64,000 nt of DNA from assembly GCF_018221685.1 (NCBI RefSeq), contig NZ_JAGJTM010000005.1, forward strand, positions 7,501-71,500. The letters are read 5' to 3'. The notes beneath the pieces were generated by a model that made no database searches, was not told where the DNA came from, and saw nothing but the letters and a program-made list of their open reading frames with translations. This DNA is from Bombella apis. GTDB taxonomy: Bacteria; Pseudomonadota; Alphaproteobacteria; Acetobacterales; Acetobacteraceae. The translations under genes were made by a program, and so were the position numbers. Below, piece by piece: positions 26,711-36,043 of this stretch (the stretch's first letter is position 1; the number at the start of each line of letters is the position of its first letter).

Positions 26711-27781
26711 TCAGAAACCCTCCGTCAGCGTTGCCGGGGACAGTGATGAAAAACCGTAATGACGCAGCCAGCGCAGGTCACTTTCATAGAAGGACCGCAG
26801 GTCCGTGATGCCATTCTTCAGCATGGCCAGACGTTCGATCCCCATGCCGAAGGCAAAGCCCTGCCACTCTGCCGGGTCCAGCCCGCAGTTGCTCAGCACC
26901 CGGGCATGGACCATGCCGGCACCCAGCACTTCCAGCCAGTCCGCCCCGGCACCGATCACGCCTGTCTCCCGGGACCAGCCGATGTCAATTTCCATGGATG
27001 GTTCGGTAAAGGGGAAGTAGGAGGCACGGAACCGGACAGGCAGGTCCGGCTGACCAAAGAAGGCCCGCAGGAATTCGGTCAGGCAGCCCTTCAGATGGCC
27101 CAGCGTGATGCCTTTCTCGATGACCAGCCCCTCGCACTGGTGGAACATGGGGGAATGGGTGGCGTCATGATCGGCCCGGTAGGTCCGGCCCGGTGCGATG
27201 ATGCGGATGGGGGGCTTCTCACCCAGCATGGTGCGGACCTGCACGCCGGATGTCTGCGTCCGCAACACCCGCAGGTCCTCGCCTTCTCCGGCTGCCGGAA
27301 GGTAGAACGTGTCCTGCTCTGTCCGGGCCGGATGATGTTCCGGCGTGTTCAGGGCGGAAAAATTGTGCCACTGGCTTTCAATGTCCGGCCCTTCCGCCAC
27401 ATGGAAATCCATCGCCCCGAAGATGGTCGTGATTTCCTCGATCGTCCGGCTGACGGGATGGATGAGACCGGCCGGTGCCGGGGCGGGAGGCTGGGTGATG
27501 TCCACCGTCTCCTCCGCCAGACGCTGCTGGAGGGCCAGCTCCTCGATCTCCCTGCCACGCTGCTCGATCAGGGCCGTCAGCTCGTCACGCAGGCGGTTGA
27601 GGGCCTGCCCCCGCTCTTTCCGCTCCTCGTGCGGGAACGAACCGAGCTGCCGGAGCAGGCCGGTCAGTTTGCCTGAGCGTCCCAGCGTCCCCACACGGAC
27701 AGCATCCCATTCCCCATGGGTGCTGGCCTGTTTCAGGGCCGCCAGTGTCTCATCCTTCAGAGTGTCGAGGTCATTGGCCAT
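26711..27781 (-). CDS. pheS: Phenylalanyl-tRNA synthetase alpha subunit
   Basis: A 356-residue catalytic subunit. The N-terminal coiled coil (residues 1-85) binds tRNA. Class II motifs include HPARTEQDTFYL, the PIRIIAPGRTYRADHDATHSPMFHQCEG block (motif 2) and GFAFGMGIERLAMLKNG (motif 3). It forms PheRS with pheT. A hairpin plus T-run lies between rplT and pheS, so pheST may be read from its own promoter or by read-through from rpmI-rplT. Confidence 0.97.
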   Translation of the reverse strand: MANDLDTLKDETLAALKQASTHGEWDAVRVGTLGRSGKLTGLLRQLGSFPHEERKERGQALNRLRDELTALIEQRGREIEELALQQRLAEETVDITQPPAPAPAGLIHPVSRTIEEITTIFGAMDFHVAEGPDIESQWHNFSALNTPEHHPARTEQDTFYLPAAGEGEDLRVLRTQTSGVQVRTMLGEKPPIRIIAPGRTYRADHDATHSPMFHQCEGLVIEKGITLGHLKGCLTEFLRAFFGQPDLPVRFRASYFPFTEPSMEIDIGWSRETGVIGAGADWLEVLGAGMVHARVLSNCGLDPAEWQGFAFGMGIERLAMLKNGITDLRSFYESDLRWLRHYGFSSLSPATLTEGF

Positions 27782-27880
27782 AGCCTGTCTTCCATCATCT
27801 CATGAGCCTGTTTCAGGAACGCTTCCTGCCCCGGCCCCTGAAGGTCCGGATGTTGAAACGTTTCTGAAGCAGCCTCAAAG

Positions 27881-27913
27881 AAAAACGGGCTGCTCCGTTG
27901 CCAGAACAGCCCG
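27881..27913 (-). terminator. Terminator or attenuator between rplT and pheS
   Basis: On the minus strand the arms CGGGCTG (27913-27907) and CAGCCCG (27892-27886) flank a 14-base loop and run into TTTTTCTTT. It lies 64 bases past the rplT stop and 100 bases before pheS. It could simply end the ribosomal operon or attenuate pheST. A possible short leader peptide (MLHGLFLMDREEWD, start at 27961) precedes it but has only one Phe codon. Confidence 0.75.
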
Positions 27914-27976
27914 CCAATCATCAGTCCCATTCCTCACGGTCCATCAGGAACAGACCATGAAGCATGAGGAATCCCC

Positions 27977-28330
27977 TTACAGGGCTGCCTGAGCCTTGCG
28001 TACGATCTCGGCAAAGGCCGCTGCATCGTCATAGGCGATGGCAGCCAGAACCTTACGGTCGATCTCGATCCCGGCCTTGTTCAGACCGTTGATGAAACGG
28101 CTGTAGGTCAGGCCATGCTCACGCACGGCAGCGCTGATGCGCTGGATCCACAGGGAGCGGAAATCACGCTTCTTGTTGCGGCGGTCGCGATAGGCATAAC
28201 GCAGTGCCTTCTCGACGCGCTCCAGAGCGATGCGATAGTTTGTGGAAGAACGCCCGCGATAGCCTTTGGCCAGATCAAGGACCTTCTTGTGACGGGCGTG
28301 GGTGGTCGTACCCCGTTTAACACGTGCCAT
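27977..28330 (-). CDS. rplT: 50S ribosomal protein L20
   Basis: A 117-residue ribosomal protein matching L20 throughout: [18 protein letters not shown], the [29 protein letters not shown] block, and [18 protein letters not shown]. It binds 23S rRNA early in 50S assembly and in some bacteria represses its own operon. It lies 14 bases after rpmI. Confidence 0.98.
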   Translation of the reverse strand: MARVKRGTTTHARHKKVLDLAKGYRGRSSTNYRIALERVEKALRYAYRDRRNKKRDFRSLWIQRISAAVREHGLTYSRFINGLNKAGIEIDRKVLAAIAYDDAAAFAEIVRKAQAAL

Positions 28331-28344
28331 GGTTTCTTAACTCC

Positions 28345-28548
28345 TTATGACAGCCCGTAGGGTGCCCACTGTTTGACGGTACGGGCATCCATGTCCGTCA
28401 TTGTCTGCGGACCACGGTTGCTGCGCTTCATCTTCTGCGGACGGTTAATCAGGCCATGGCGTTTGTTGCCGGGACCACAGGTCACCTTGCCAGTCGCGGT
28501 GATCTTGAACCGCTTCTTGACCGAAGACTTCGTCTTCAATTTGGGCAT
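28345..28548 (-). CDS. rpmI: 50S ribosomal protein L35
   Basis: A 67-residue L35 starting [20 protein letters not shown] with an AAGGAG six bases upstream. The usual upstream infC gene is absent: a divergent gap and gcd follow instead, so rpmI is the first gene of its transcript. A strong minus-strand promoter lies about 110 bases upstream. Confidence 0.97.
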   Translation of the reverse strand: MPKLKTKSSVKKRFKITATGKVTCGPGNKRHGLINRPQKMKRSNRGPQTMTDMDARTVKQWAPYGLS

Positions 28549-28657
28549 TTTCATCTCCTTACAGTTCTGAAGTTCCCATTCCCCTGGCGGACAACGGAAA
28601 CCGCACGGCCGGGCATGCCACATCATATGGCCCGGGCGCGTGCACGACCTGTTGGCG

Positions 28658-28686
28658 CTTATAGGGACAACGGGGAACGGCCTCAA
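28658..28686 (-). promoter_or_regulatory. Promoter for rpmI-rplT
   Basis: On the minus strand a -35 box TTGAGG (28686-28681) and a -10 box TATAAG (28663-28658) are separated by exactly 17 bases. Transcription would start near 28651 and leave a leader of about 100 bases before rpmI. Confidence 0.65.
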
Positions 28687-28737
28687 GCAAAAACCGCATC
28701 AGAACGGCATGTTTTTTGAGCAGTGAGCATTAACTAT

Positions 28738-28764
28738 TGTGAAGTAAATATCACATGGTTGTGA
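28738..28764. promoter_or_regulatory. Cluster of TGTGA/TCACA half-sites upstream of gcd
   Basis: TGTGA (28738-28742), TCACA (28751-28755) and TGTGA (28760-28764) are spaced by 8 and 4 bases. These are CRP/FNR-type half-sites, but neither spacing is the usual six, so any operator assignment is tentative. They lie about 175 bases before the gcd start. Confidence 0.35.
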
Positions 28765-28935
28765 ATATGATGATAGAGGCACTCATCCAGTCCGAATTAT
28801 TATCCCCTGATGCTTGACCCATGGCCCCTTCCCTGTGCTTAAAGGCAGGAGATCATCATCCATGACGGGACATTCCTGTCAGGGCAACGCTTATCCAGGT
28901 TGAGTGATCGAGTTTAACAACACTGAGGCTTATCC

Positions 28936-31386
28936 ATGTCCTCCACTTCCCGTACGGGGGGAATCTGGGTCTCGCTGGTTGCCATCCTCATGGCGATCGT
29001 CGGCCTGCTGCTGGTTGCCGGTGGTATCTATGCCATCAGCGAAGGCGGTCCCTTCTATTATCTCATCAGCGGGCTGGGCACGCTGCTCAGCGCGTTCTTC
29101 GTCCATAAACGGAAGCCGATCGGCCTTGCTGTCTATGCGGTCGTCCTGCTTGGCACGCTCATCTGGGCTCTCTGCCTCGTAGGCCTCAACCTCTGGAGCC
29201 TCGTGCCCCGGCTGGATGTGGTCATCGTCATCGGCATCGTCCTTCTGCTTCCTTTCATCCGCCGTCCGCTGGCTGCCAACCGGCTGGCCACCATTCCTCT
29301 GGGCATCGGCGTGGTCCTCAGTGCCCTGGCACTGGTGGTTTCCGCCTTCATGGACCCGTATGACATCGGTGGTTCCCTGCCTACAGAGCAGGTCAATGCC
29401 AGCCCGGCAAACCCGGACAACGTGCCGGATGGTGACTGGACCTCCTACGCACGCACGCAGGATGGCAATCACTGGTCCCCTCTGACACAGGTCAACAGCC
29501 AGAACGTCAACCAGCTGAAAGTTGCCTGGGTCATGCGGACCGGTGACCTGCCGGACAAGTCCCGCGACCCGGGTGAGGCCACCAACGAGGCCACGCCGCT
29601 GGAGTTCGACAACACACTCTATTTCTGCTCCCTGCATCAGAAGGTCTTTGCCGTCGATGCCGTGACCGGGAAGACGAAATGGGTGTTCGACCCCAAGCTG
29701 AACGTCAATCCTGGCTTCCAGCATCTGACATGCCGTGGCGTCAGTGCCCACACGAAGCCTGAAAATGCTGTCGACAGCAGCGGCCAGCCTGTCACCACGA
29801 CAGACTGCACCAAGCGCATCATTACCATGGTCAATGACGGCCGCATGGTCGAGATCGACGCACAGACAGGCAAGGTCTGCCAGGGCTTTGGGGACAACGG
29901 CCAGGTCGATCTGCGCTTCTCCCACCAGCCTTACACGACGGCTGGGGAGTATGCCCCGACATCACCGCCCGTCGTTACCGACAAGCTGATCATCGTCAAC
30001 AGTGCAGTGAAGGACAACGGCTCCGTCCACCAGCCTTCCGGGGCAACACGGGCCTATGACGTCTACACGGGCAAGCTTGTCTGGGTATTCGACGCCGCCA
30101 ATCCTGACCCGAATGAAATGCCGAGCGAAGAGCATCCGCATTTCCATCCGAACTCCCCCAACTCCTGGTCCGTCTCGTCTTACGACAAGAACCTGAACAT
30201 GGTGTACATCCCCATGGGGGTTGGCACGCCTGACCAGTGGGGTGGCTACCGTGACAAGGATGCCGAACGCTATCCGCCGGGTGTCATTGCACTGAATGCG
30301 GACACGGGCAAGCTCGTCTGGTTCTACCAGACCGTCCATCATGACCTCTGGGACATGGATGCCTCCGCACAGCCCAACCTTGTGGACATCACCCAGAAGG
30401 ATGGCAGCCTGGTTCCGGCCATCTACATCCCGACCAAGAGTGGTGACATTTTTGTTCTGGACCGCCGCACCGGCAAGCCGATCGTTCCGGCACCGGAGGT
30501 TCCTGCCCCGGGTGGCGCTGCCACGGGTGACCATACAAGCCCGACCCAGCCCCATTCCGAGCTGAGCCTGCGCCCGAAAGATCCGCTGTCCGACCGTGAC
30601 ATCTGGGGGGCCACGATCCTTGACCAGATGGTGTGCAGCATCTACTTCCACAGCCTGCGTTACGAGGGGCCCTATACGCCGCCTTCCACGCAGGGGACGC
30701 TGGTTTTCCCTGGCGATCTGGGCATGTTCGAGTGGGGCGGCCTTGCGGTTGATCCTCGCCGCCAGGTAGCCTTCTCCAACCCCATCTCCATTCCGTTCGT
30801 CTCCACTCTGGTTCCCCGTGGCCCGGGCAACCCGCGCTGGCCCGACCCGAATGGTGACAAGGGTGGCAGCGGCGGTGAGACGGGTCTCCAGCCGAATTAC
30901 GGCATCCCGTACGCCGTCAACCTGCATCCCTTCCTGGACCCGCTATTTGCCAAGTTCGGCCTTTTCGTGCCGTGCCGCACGCCACCGTGGGGGGCTGTCG
31001 CCGGGATCGACCTGCGCACCAACAAGGTTGTCTGGCAGCACCGCAATGGTACGCTGCGTGACTCCCTGCATGGCTCGTCCCTCCCGATCCAGCTGCCACC
31101 CATCAAGATCGGTGTCCCGAGCCTTGGTGGCCCGCTGGCAACGGCTGGCAATGTAGCCTTCCTGACATCATCGCAGGACTACTACATCCGGGCCTATGAC
31201 CTGACGACCGGCCATGTCATCTGGAAAGACCGTCTCCCTGCCGGGGCACAGTCTGCACCGATGACCTACAGCATCAACGGTCGCCAGTACATCGTGACCT
31301 ACGCTGGTGGGCATGGCTCCTTCCTGAGCCGGATGGGTGATTATCTGATCGCCTATGCTCTGCCGGAACAGGCCGAGAAGAAGTGA
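28936..31386 (+). CDS. gcd: Membrane-bound PQQ-dependent glucose dehydrogenase
   Basis: A 816-residue quinoprotein. Residues 10-145 contain five hydrophobic segments that anchor it in the inner membrane. Residues from about 165 form the eight-bladed propeller that binds PQQ and Ca2+, opening WTSYARTQDGNHWSPLTQVN and ending near YLIAYALPEQ. It oxidises D-glucose to gluconolactone in the periplasm and passes electrons to ubiquinone, a hallmark of acetic acid bacteria. The length (E. coli Gcd has 796) favours glucose, but quinate/shikimate dehydrogenases share the fold. A strong terminator follows, so it is a single-gene unit. Confidence 0.92.
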   Translation: MSSTSRTGGIWVSLVAILMAIVGLLLVAGGIYAISEGGPFYYLISGLGTLLSAFFVHKRKPIGLAVYAVVLLGTLIWALCLVGLNLWSLVPRLDVVIVIGIVLLLPFIRRPLAANRLATIPLGIGVVLSALALVVSAFMDPYDIGGSLPTEQVNASPANPDNVPDGDWTSYARTQDGNHWSPLTQVNSQNVNQLKVAWVMRTGDLPDKSRDPGEATNEATPLEFDNTLYFCSLHQKVFAVDAVTGKTKWVFDPKLNVNPGFQHLTCRGVSAHTKPENAVDSSGQPVTTTDCTKRIITMVNDGRMVEIDAQTGKVCQGFGDNGQVDLRFSHQPYTTAGEYAPTSPPVVTDKLIIVNSAVKDNGSVHQPSGATRAYDVYTGKLVWVFDAANPDPNEMPSEEHPHFHPNSPNSWSVSSYDKNLNMVYIPMGVGTPDQWGGYRDKDAERYPPGVIALNADTGKLVWFYQTVHHDLWDMDASAQPNLVDITQKDGSLVPAIYIPTKSGDIFVLDRRTGKPIVPAPEVPAPGGAATGDHTSPTQPHSELSLRPKDPLSDRDIWGATILDQMVCSIYFHSLRYEGPYTPPSTQGTLVFPGDLGMFEWGGLAVDPRRQVAFSNPISIPFVSTLVPRGPGNPRWPDPNGDKGGSGGETGLQPNYGIPYAVNLHPFLDPLFAKFGLFVPCRTPPWGAVAGIDLRTNKVVWQHRNGTLRDSLHGSSLPIQLPPIKIGVPSLGGPLATAGNVAFLTSSQDYYIRAYDLTTGHVIWKDRLPAGAQSAPMTYSINGRQYIVTYAGGHGSFLSRMGDYLIAYALPEQAEKK

Positions 31387-31700
31387 GACCCTGACAAACA
31401 GGTTGTCACAAAACAGAAAAGGGGAGGTCCAGCCGGGCCTCCCCTTTTTTCATCATGCAACTGATCCCGGACCATACAGGCCAGCAGCCAATATCCTTCC
31501 CGTACAGCACTATCAGTAACCCGGGACGATGGAGACAATTCCAGAGCCCTGTCCCCCACCCAACCTCAATTGATAATATTTGGTAATGACTGGCCGTTAT
31601 TCTTTAAAAATAACATAGACTTCACTATCACCAGCCTGAATTTCCTGTATAGGATAATGCCAGCCTATTCGTTCCCTGTTCTGACAGAAGGAAAACCCCC
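31387..31700. other. Intergenic region between gcd and a small secreted protein gene
   Basis: A 314-base gap. It starts with the gcd terminator. The right half is AT-rich, with an inverted repeat GTTATT (31596-31601) and AATAAC (31609-31614), and a TAGGATAAT sequence near 31650 that could be a -10 region. No small gene is seen. Confidence 0.6.
31417..31450 (+). terminator. Rho-independent terminator of gcd
   Basis: GGGGAGG (31421-31427) pairs with CCTCCCC (31438-31444), flanked by AAAA and six T. It lies about 30 bases past the gcd stop. Confidence 0.92.
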
Positions 31701-32012
31701 ATGATGTTCCGTCGCATGGCCACATTCGCCCTCATTGCCAGTGCCCTGACCAGCCAGGTTGCCTTTGCCGCCTCTCATGGCAAGGCTCACCACTGCCGCA
31801 ATGAGAAAGGTCAGTTCACAAAGTGTGAAAAGCCGAAGGCCAAGCCCTGCCGCGACAAGAACGGCAAATTCAGCAAGTGCAACACTCAGGATGCCGCCAG
31901 CGCCAAGCCGGCCGAAAAGGCCGAAGCTACAGCTGACAGCGTGAAGGACAGCTCCAACCCGATGAAGTCCGACATGCCTGCCACCGATGCTGCGGCTCCG
32001 GCCACGCACTGA
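31701..32012 (+). CDS. Small secreted protein with two Cys-bracketed repeats
   Basis: A 103-residue protein with a clear signal peptide (cleavage near VAFA-ASHG, residue 23). The mature protein opens with two copies of a Cys-bracketed motif, C-R-[ND]-x-x-G-x-F-[TS]-K-C, separated by KCEKPKAKPC-type linker residues, then an Ala/Lys-rich low-complexity tail. The paired cysteines suggest two small disulphide loops in the periplasm. I do not recognise the family. PsiF-type repeats were considered but do not match. It is monocistronic, with AAGGAAAA nine bases upstream of the ATG and a hairpin after the stop. Confidence 0.65.
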   Translation: MMFRRMATFALIASALTSQVAFAASHGKAHHCRNEKGQFTKCEKPKAKPCRDKNGKFSKCNTQDAASAKPAEKAEATADSVKDSSNPMKSDMPATDAAAPATH

Positions 32013-32040
32013 GACACGGGGACAGCCCCTGCATGAAAAT

Positions 32041-32066
32041 GCCCTCTGGTTTTACCGCCAGAGGGC
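32041..32066. terminator. Bidirectional terminator between the secreted protein gene and sufE
   Basis: Perfect 9-bp arms GCCCTCTGG (32041-32049) and CCAGAGGGC (32058-32066) with an 8-base loop. CTTTCC follows on the plus strand and ATTTTC on the minus strand. The flanking genes are convergent. Confidence 0.75.
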
Positions 32067-32089
32067 CTTTCCTGTTCCGGCCAACGGGC

Positions 32090-32536
32090 TCAGACTGCGG
32101 CGGCTCTTTGCCGGATGGCTTTTGCCATGGCCTCCACGCCATTGCCCCGATTGGCTGAAAGCGCCTTCACCAATCCCAGCTCATGCAGAAAAACCGGGTC
32201 AGTCGCCAGAATCTCATCCCGTGTACGACCGGAATAGACACGCAGCAGCAACGCCACCAGCCCCTGAACGATAGCGGCGTCAGACGCACCAGCAAAAAAC
32301 AGACATCCGTTTTTTTCCTCAGCTTCAAGCCAGACCTGGCTCTGGCAACCCGGCACCCGGTGCGCGTCATCCTGCCAATCCTGCGGAAAGTCCGGCAGTT
32401 TCCTCCCCATCTCGATGATGTACTGATAACGCTCCATCCAGTCATCGAACAGCGCCAGTTCATCCCCGATGGCCGTGATGGCCTGTGCTGCATCATCTTC
32501 CTGCGGCTGAACAAAACAGGCTTCCCTATCGGCCAT
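32090..32536 (-). CDS. sufE: SufE family cysteine desulfuration protein
   Basis: A 148-residue sulfur acceptor. The active-site cysteine is Cys64 in HRVPGCQSQVWL, and the C-terminal LSANRGNGVEAMAKAIRQRA is typical. SufE takes persulfide sulfur from the SufS desulfurase and stimulates Fe-S cluster assembly. No other suf gene is nearby, so it is an isolated copy. It is convergent with the small secreted protein gene. Confidence 0.9.
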   Translation of the reverse strand: MADREACFVQPQEDDAAQAITAIGDELALFDDWMERYQYIIEMGRKLPDFPQDWQDDAHRVPGCQSQVWLEAEEKNGCLFFAGASDAAIVQGLVALLLRVYSGRTRDEILATDPVFLHELGLVKALSANRGNGVEAMAKAIRQRAAAV

Positions 32537-32630
32537 GCCATCCCCCTTCCTTCATCAATTTATGTTCGTGCGATCCATCATAACTGGAGGCACCAAAATG
32601 GGAACCGCTCCCCTCCGAAATGTCTTCGGC

Positions 32631-34130
32631 TCACTGTTTCAGCAAGGGTAACAGAAGACGCATCACCGTTCCCTCTCCGGGTCGGCTCTGCACAACAACA
32701 TCCCCATGATGGGCCAGAACGAAACTGTAAATGCCAGCCAGCCCCAGCCCTGTGCCTTTCCCCGCCTGCTTGGTGGTGAAAAAAGGCTCAAAAATATGGC
32801 GCTGGACCTCTTCACTCATGCCTTCCCCTTCGTCCCGGACATCAAGGGCCAGCGCATGATCCTGCTCGCAACTGGATGGGGCAGCAGGCAGGACGTGGCG
32901 TATCCGGCTGGCAGAAAGAGTCACGGTCCCGCCATCAGGCATCGCATCCCGGGCATTCACACACAGGTTGAGCAGGGCCATTTCCAGCTGTTCCGGGCAG
33001 GTCAATACAGGGGGAACAGTCCCTTCCGGGAGGTCCAGCACAAAACGGATGGCCGGGACGGCTCCATAAAAACCATGCCGGAACAGGCTGGCCCGCTCCT
33101 CCAGAAAAGCCACGATGTCAAACGGACGCACCGTCCCACCATTCCGCCCCGCCCGGCCAAACTGAAGCAGACGGCGGGTCAGCCCTTCCCCCCGTTCCAC
33201 GGTCTCCAACGCCCGGGCCAACCACTTCTTCTGGGTGGCACGGGCCGCTTCATCTCCCTGCAACTGCCCGGAAAGAGCCTCCAGACAATTACCCAGAATG
33301 GTGAGCAGGTTGTTGAAATCATGCGCGACACCACCGGCCAGACGACCCAGGGCTTCCAGCCGCTCACCCCGGTTCAGCCGGTCTTCCACCATCACACGCT
33401 GGGTCACGTCCCGATCCATGCTGACCTGCCAGGCCTCTTTCAGCGGGACATCCTCCGGCCATTTCAGCGCCAGACGGACAATCTCGTGCCAGCGTCTCTG
33501 CCCATCTTCCGCCACGACCTCCAGAAGCTCCTCTGCCTGCCCGTCCTCCCAGACCTTTTCCCGCAGACGGGCAATCACAGGCTGAAGAATGGCCGTGTAA
33601 TGGTCACTCTCGCACGTCCCCTGATGATGCCGGTTGCTGCGGATACAACGGCCTTGCGCATCGGAAAAAACCAGACCGAACGGCAGGCTCTCCATGAGGC
33701 CATGCAACAGGGCCTGCTCCACCTTCAGGGCCCTCTGGGCCTGCCATGTCCTGTGTGCCTCATGGACGAGGGACAGCACATGGTCCGCCTCCCACGGCTT
33801 GTGCACATAGGCAACGATCCTGCCGTGATTCAGGGCTGCCACAACGGCATCCAGATCCGCATATCCTGTCAGCAGAATAGCCCGGGCGTCGGAGCAGGCA
33901 CTGGCACGGCTGAGAAACTGGTCCCCTGTCATGCCCGGCATCCTCTGGTCTGAAATGATGACCGAAATCTCCGGATGGGCGGCCAGCAGGGCAAGGGCCC
34001 TGCCAGGCTCGGCCGCTGTCAGAACCGTGCAGCTTTCCCCCAGCAGATCCCCGAGTGCCACGAGAATCTCTTCCTCATCATCCACCAGAAGAACACAAGG
34101 TTGGGCCTCGATACTGTAAGGCTCGTTCAT
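32631..34130 (-). CDS. Receiver-histidine kinase protein
   Basis: A 499-residue cytoplasmic signalling protein. Residues 10-125 form a receiver domain with intact acid pair (VLLVDDEEE), phosphoacceptor Asp61 (SDQRMPGMTG) and Lys111. Residues about 135-250 resemble a PAS domain. Then come a HisKA box with His270 (GRLAGGVAHDFNNLL), the N box NARDAMPDGG and the G boxes DEGEGM and GKGTGLGLAG of a HATPase_c domain. It lacks membrane segments, so its input is internal or comes through its receiver. Its start overlaps the stop of the next kinase gene by four bases (ATGA), so the pair probably acts together. Confidence 0.85.
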   Translation of the reverse strand: MNEPYSIEAQPCVLLVDDEEEILVALGDLLGESCTVLTAAEPGRALALLAAHPEISVIISDQRMPGMTGDQFLSRASACSDARAILLTGYADLDAVVAALNHGRIVAYVHKPWEADHVLSLVHEAHRTWQAQRALKVEQALLHGLMESLPFGLVFSDAQGRCIRSNRHHQGTCESDHYTAILQPVIARLREKVWEDGQAEELLEVVAEDGQRRWHEIVRLALKWPEDVPLKEAWQVSMDRDVTQRVMVEDRLNRGERLEALGRLAGGVAHDFNNLLTILGNCLEALSGQLQGDEAARATQKKWLARALETVERGEGLTRRLLQFGRAGRNGGTVRPFDIVAFLEERASLFRHGFYGAVPAIRFVLDLPEGTVPPVLTCPEQLEMALLNLCVNARDAMPDGGTVTLSASRIRHVLPAAPSSCEQDHALALDVRDEGEGMSEEVQRHIFEPFFTTKQAGKGTGLGLAGIYSFVLAHHGDVVVQSRPGEGTVMRLLLPLLKQ

Positions 34131-36043
34131 GCCGTTTTTACTTCCTCCTGTGCCCTGTGCCGTTCAGGCTCCCGCACAGCCCAGCCTTCTGCCGTCTCGT
34201 GGACAGGAAGGCGAATCACGAAATGTGCACCACGCCCGCCATTGGTCTGCCCATCTTTCTGGCAGCCATCTCCGGCCTCACGGGCATCTGTCACGTCGAT
34301 GGTCCCACCATGGGCCTGCACGATGCCATGAACGATGGAAAGGCCCAACCCTGTCCCTTCCCCCTGCGCCTTCGTGGTGAAGAACGGGTCAAAAATCCAG
34401 GGGCGGATCGACTCTTTTATGCCTGGACCATTGTCACTTACCGTAATTTCATAAACATCATCGTAAAGACGGGTCGCAATCCGTATCAGCCCATCATGAT
34501 GCTTCTGCCCTTCCCGCCGCATATCATTCAGCGCATCGGCAGCATTGGCAATGAGATTCATGACAGCCTGATGGAACAATGTTTCCTGGCAGACCAGCTG
34601 CCGGGGTGCCTCAAGCTGGCAGTCCACGGCAATGGACCTGCCAAGCCGATGGCGGACCAGGGCCAGCCCTGTCTCTATCGCCTCGCCCACATCCACCATG
34701 CGCCACTCTCCTTCTTCCAGACGGGAGAAACGACGCAGACGCACGACCAGGTCCCGGATACGCCCCAGCCCTGTCTTCATCGCAGCCAGACGGTCCCTGG
34801 CCCGCCGAATGCGGGTCTGACCATCCTCATCCTGCACGACAGTATCCATCCAGTGCAGGCATCGCTCGACCGTATCGGCATGACCCAGAGTGAACGCCAG
34901 AGGATTATTGATCTCATGGGCAATGCCGGCCACCAGCTCTCCCAATGAAGCCATCTTGGCCGTCTGGACCAGCCGGGCCTGTGTCTGCACCAGCTCCTCA
35001 TTCGCCTTGGCCAGCTCCTTGTTGGCTCTGGCCAGAGCCTCCGCCAGCGAGGCCTGCGCCTGTGCAGCCTCCAGCGCCAGAGCCGACTGCTGGCGTTCCA
35101 TCTCCCGCTGATGAAACGCCTCATTCTCCCGCCGCCGCCGGACCATGGCCCGGATGCGCAGAGCCAGCACCATGGGCGTCATGTCACTCGGAACAAGGTC
35201 CTCCAGGCCAGCTTCCAGAAAAGCCACGCAGGATTCACCCCGGAAGCGGGCTGCCTGTATGATGCAGAGAATGCGGAACGGTGTACCCCCCTGCTCCCGC
35301 AGGGCCTGGCGGCGCTGGTCCAGCAGACGGCAGAAAGCGAGGTCTGTCTCGTTATCCTGTATGTCCTCCAGCACGATGCAGTCCGGCCCGTCCGGGCCTG
35401 TCAGCCAGCCGCCATTCAGCAGATCACTGGAGCGGGTGACAGAGGTCACCGTGTGTCCATCCCGCCAGAGAAGCTCCCCCAGCCCAGCCTCCTCCGTGCC
35501 GTCCCGGCTGTTTTCATGATCCATGATGCTGGGGTCATTCCAGAAATCCAGCAGGGTCTCATCATCAGGGGCACGGACGATGACAACCCTGGCCCGCCGC
35601 ATGTGCCATTGGGGATGAAGCTGGCGCTTTTCTTCCGCCAGATGCAGGAGCGTGCGTATCCGCAGCAACAGCAGGTCAGAATGGGCAGAGCTGGAAAGGT
35701 AGGCATCGGCCCCGCTTTCAAAGCAGTCCAGCTCAACCCGTGAGGATACATCCTCCGTCAGCATCAGCACCGGTACGCCCTGCATGGCAGGAGTCGCCTT
35801 GGCACGGCGAACGAACTGCCCGGCGCTCATGCCTTTCTGGAGAGTGCAGCAGATGACCATGTCTACCTGATTGATACGACAGCGGGCCTCCAGCACTTCC
35901 AGCATCATTTCAGCACTCTGCCGGCAGACAACATCCATCCCCTCCCTGCGCAGAAGCTCATGGACCCGACTGTGAGCAGGACCGGCTGGATCCAGAAGAA
36001 GAACATGGACATCTTTTTCATCCAGCGTGGGTAAGATTTGCAT
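34127..36043 (-). CDS. Histidine kinase with two degenerate receiver domains
   Basis: A 638-residue soluble kinase. Residues 12-135 and 150-300 look like receiver domains. The first has Cys66 where the phosphoacceptor Asp should be, and the second has Glu226, so neither is expected to be phosphorylated normally. Residues 300-365 form a coiled coil. A HisKA box with His376 ([18 protein letters not shown]) and a HATPase_c domain follow ([27 protein letters not shown]). The start at 36043 has AGAGAGG upstream. It is the first gene of the kinase pair. The Asp-bearing receiver of the second kinase is a possible target. Confidence 0.83.
   Translation of the reverse strand: MQILPTLDEKDVHVLLLDPAGPAHSRVHELLRREGMDVVCRQSAEMMLEVLEARCRINQVDMVICCTLQKGMSAGQFVRRAKATPAMQGVPVLMLTEDVSSRVELDCFESGADAYLSSSAHSDLLLLRIRTLLHLAEEKRQLHPQWHMRRARVVIVRAPDDETLLDFWNDPSIMDHENSRDGTEEAGLGELLWRDGHTVTSVTRSSDLLNGGWLTGPDGPDCIVLEDIQDNETDLAFCRLLDQRRQALREQGGTPFRILCIIQAARFRGESCVAFLEAGLEDLVPSDMTPMVLALRIRAMVRRRRENEAFHQREMERQQSALALEAAQAQASLAEALARANKELAKANEELVQTQARLVQTAKMASLGELVAGIAHEINNPLAFTLGHADTVERCLHWMDTVVQDEDGQTRIRRARDRLAAMKTGLGRIRDLVVRLRRFSRLEEGEWRMVDVGEAIETGLALVRHRLGRSIAVDCQLEAPRQLVCQETLFHQAVMNLIANAADALNDMRREGQKHHDGLIRIATRLYDDVYEITVSDNGPGIKESIRPWIFDPFFTTKAQGEGTGLGLSIVHGIVQAHGGTIDVTDAREAGDGCQKDGQTNGGRGAHFVIRLPVHETAEGWAVREPERHRAQEEVKTA

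Larger units (their letters stand above)
28549..28935. other. Divergent intergenic region between rpmI and gcd
   Basis: A 387-base gap without a gene. Its left part is the G+C-rich leader of rpmI with a possible long hairpin around 28600-28645 (arms built on GCACG and CCGGGC). The middle holds the rpmI promoter. The right part, from about 28720, is AT-rich and holds three TGTGA/TCACA half-sites and presumably the gcd promoter. No small gene was found. Confidence 0.7.

Noticed and set aside
31701..32012. PsiF-repeat protein
   Set aside because: The Cys spacing and surrounding residues do not match the PsiF repeat. Only the general size and secretion are similar.
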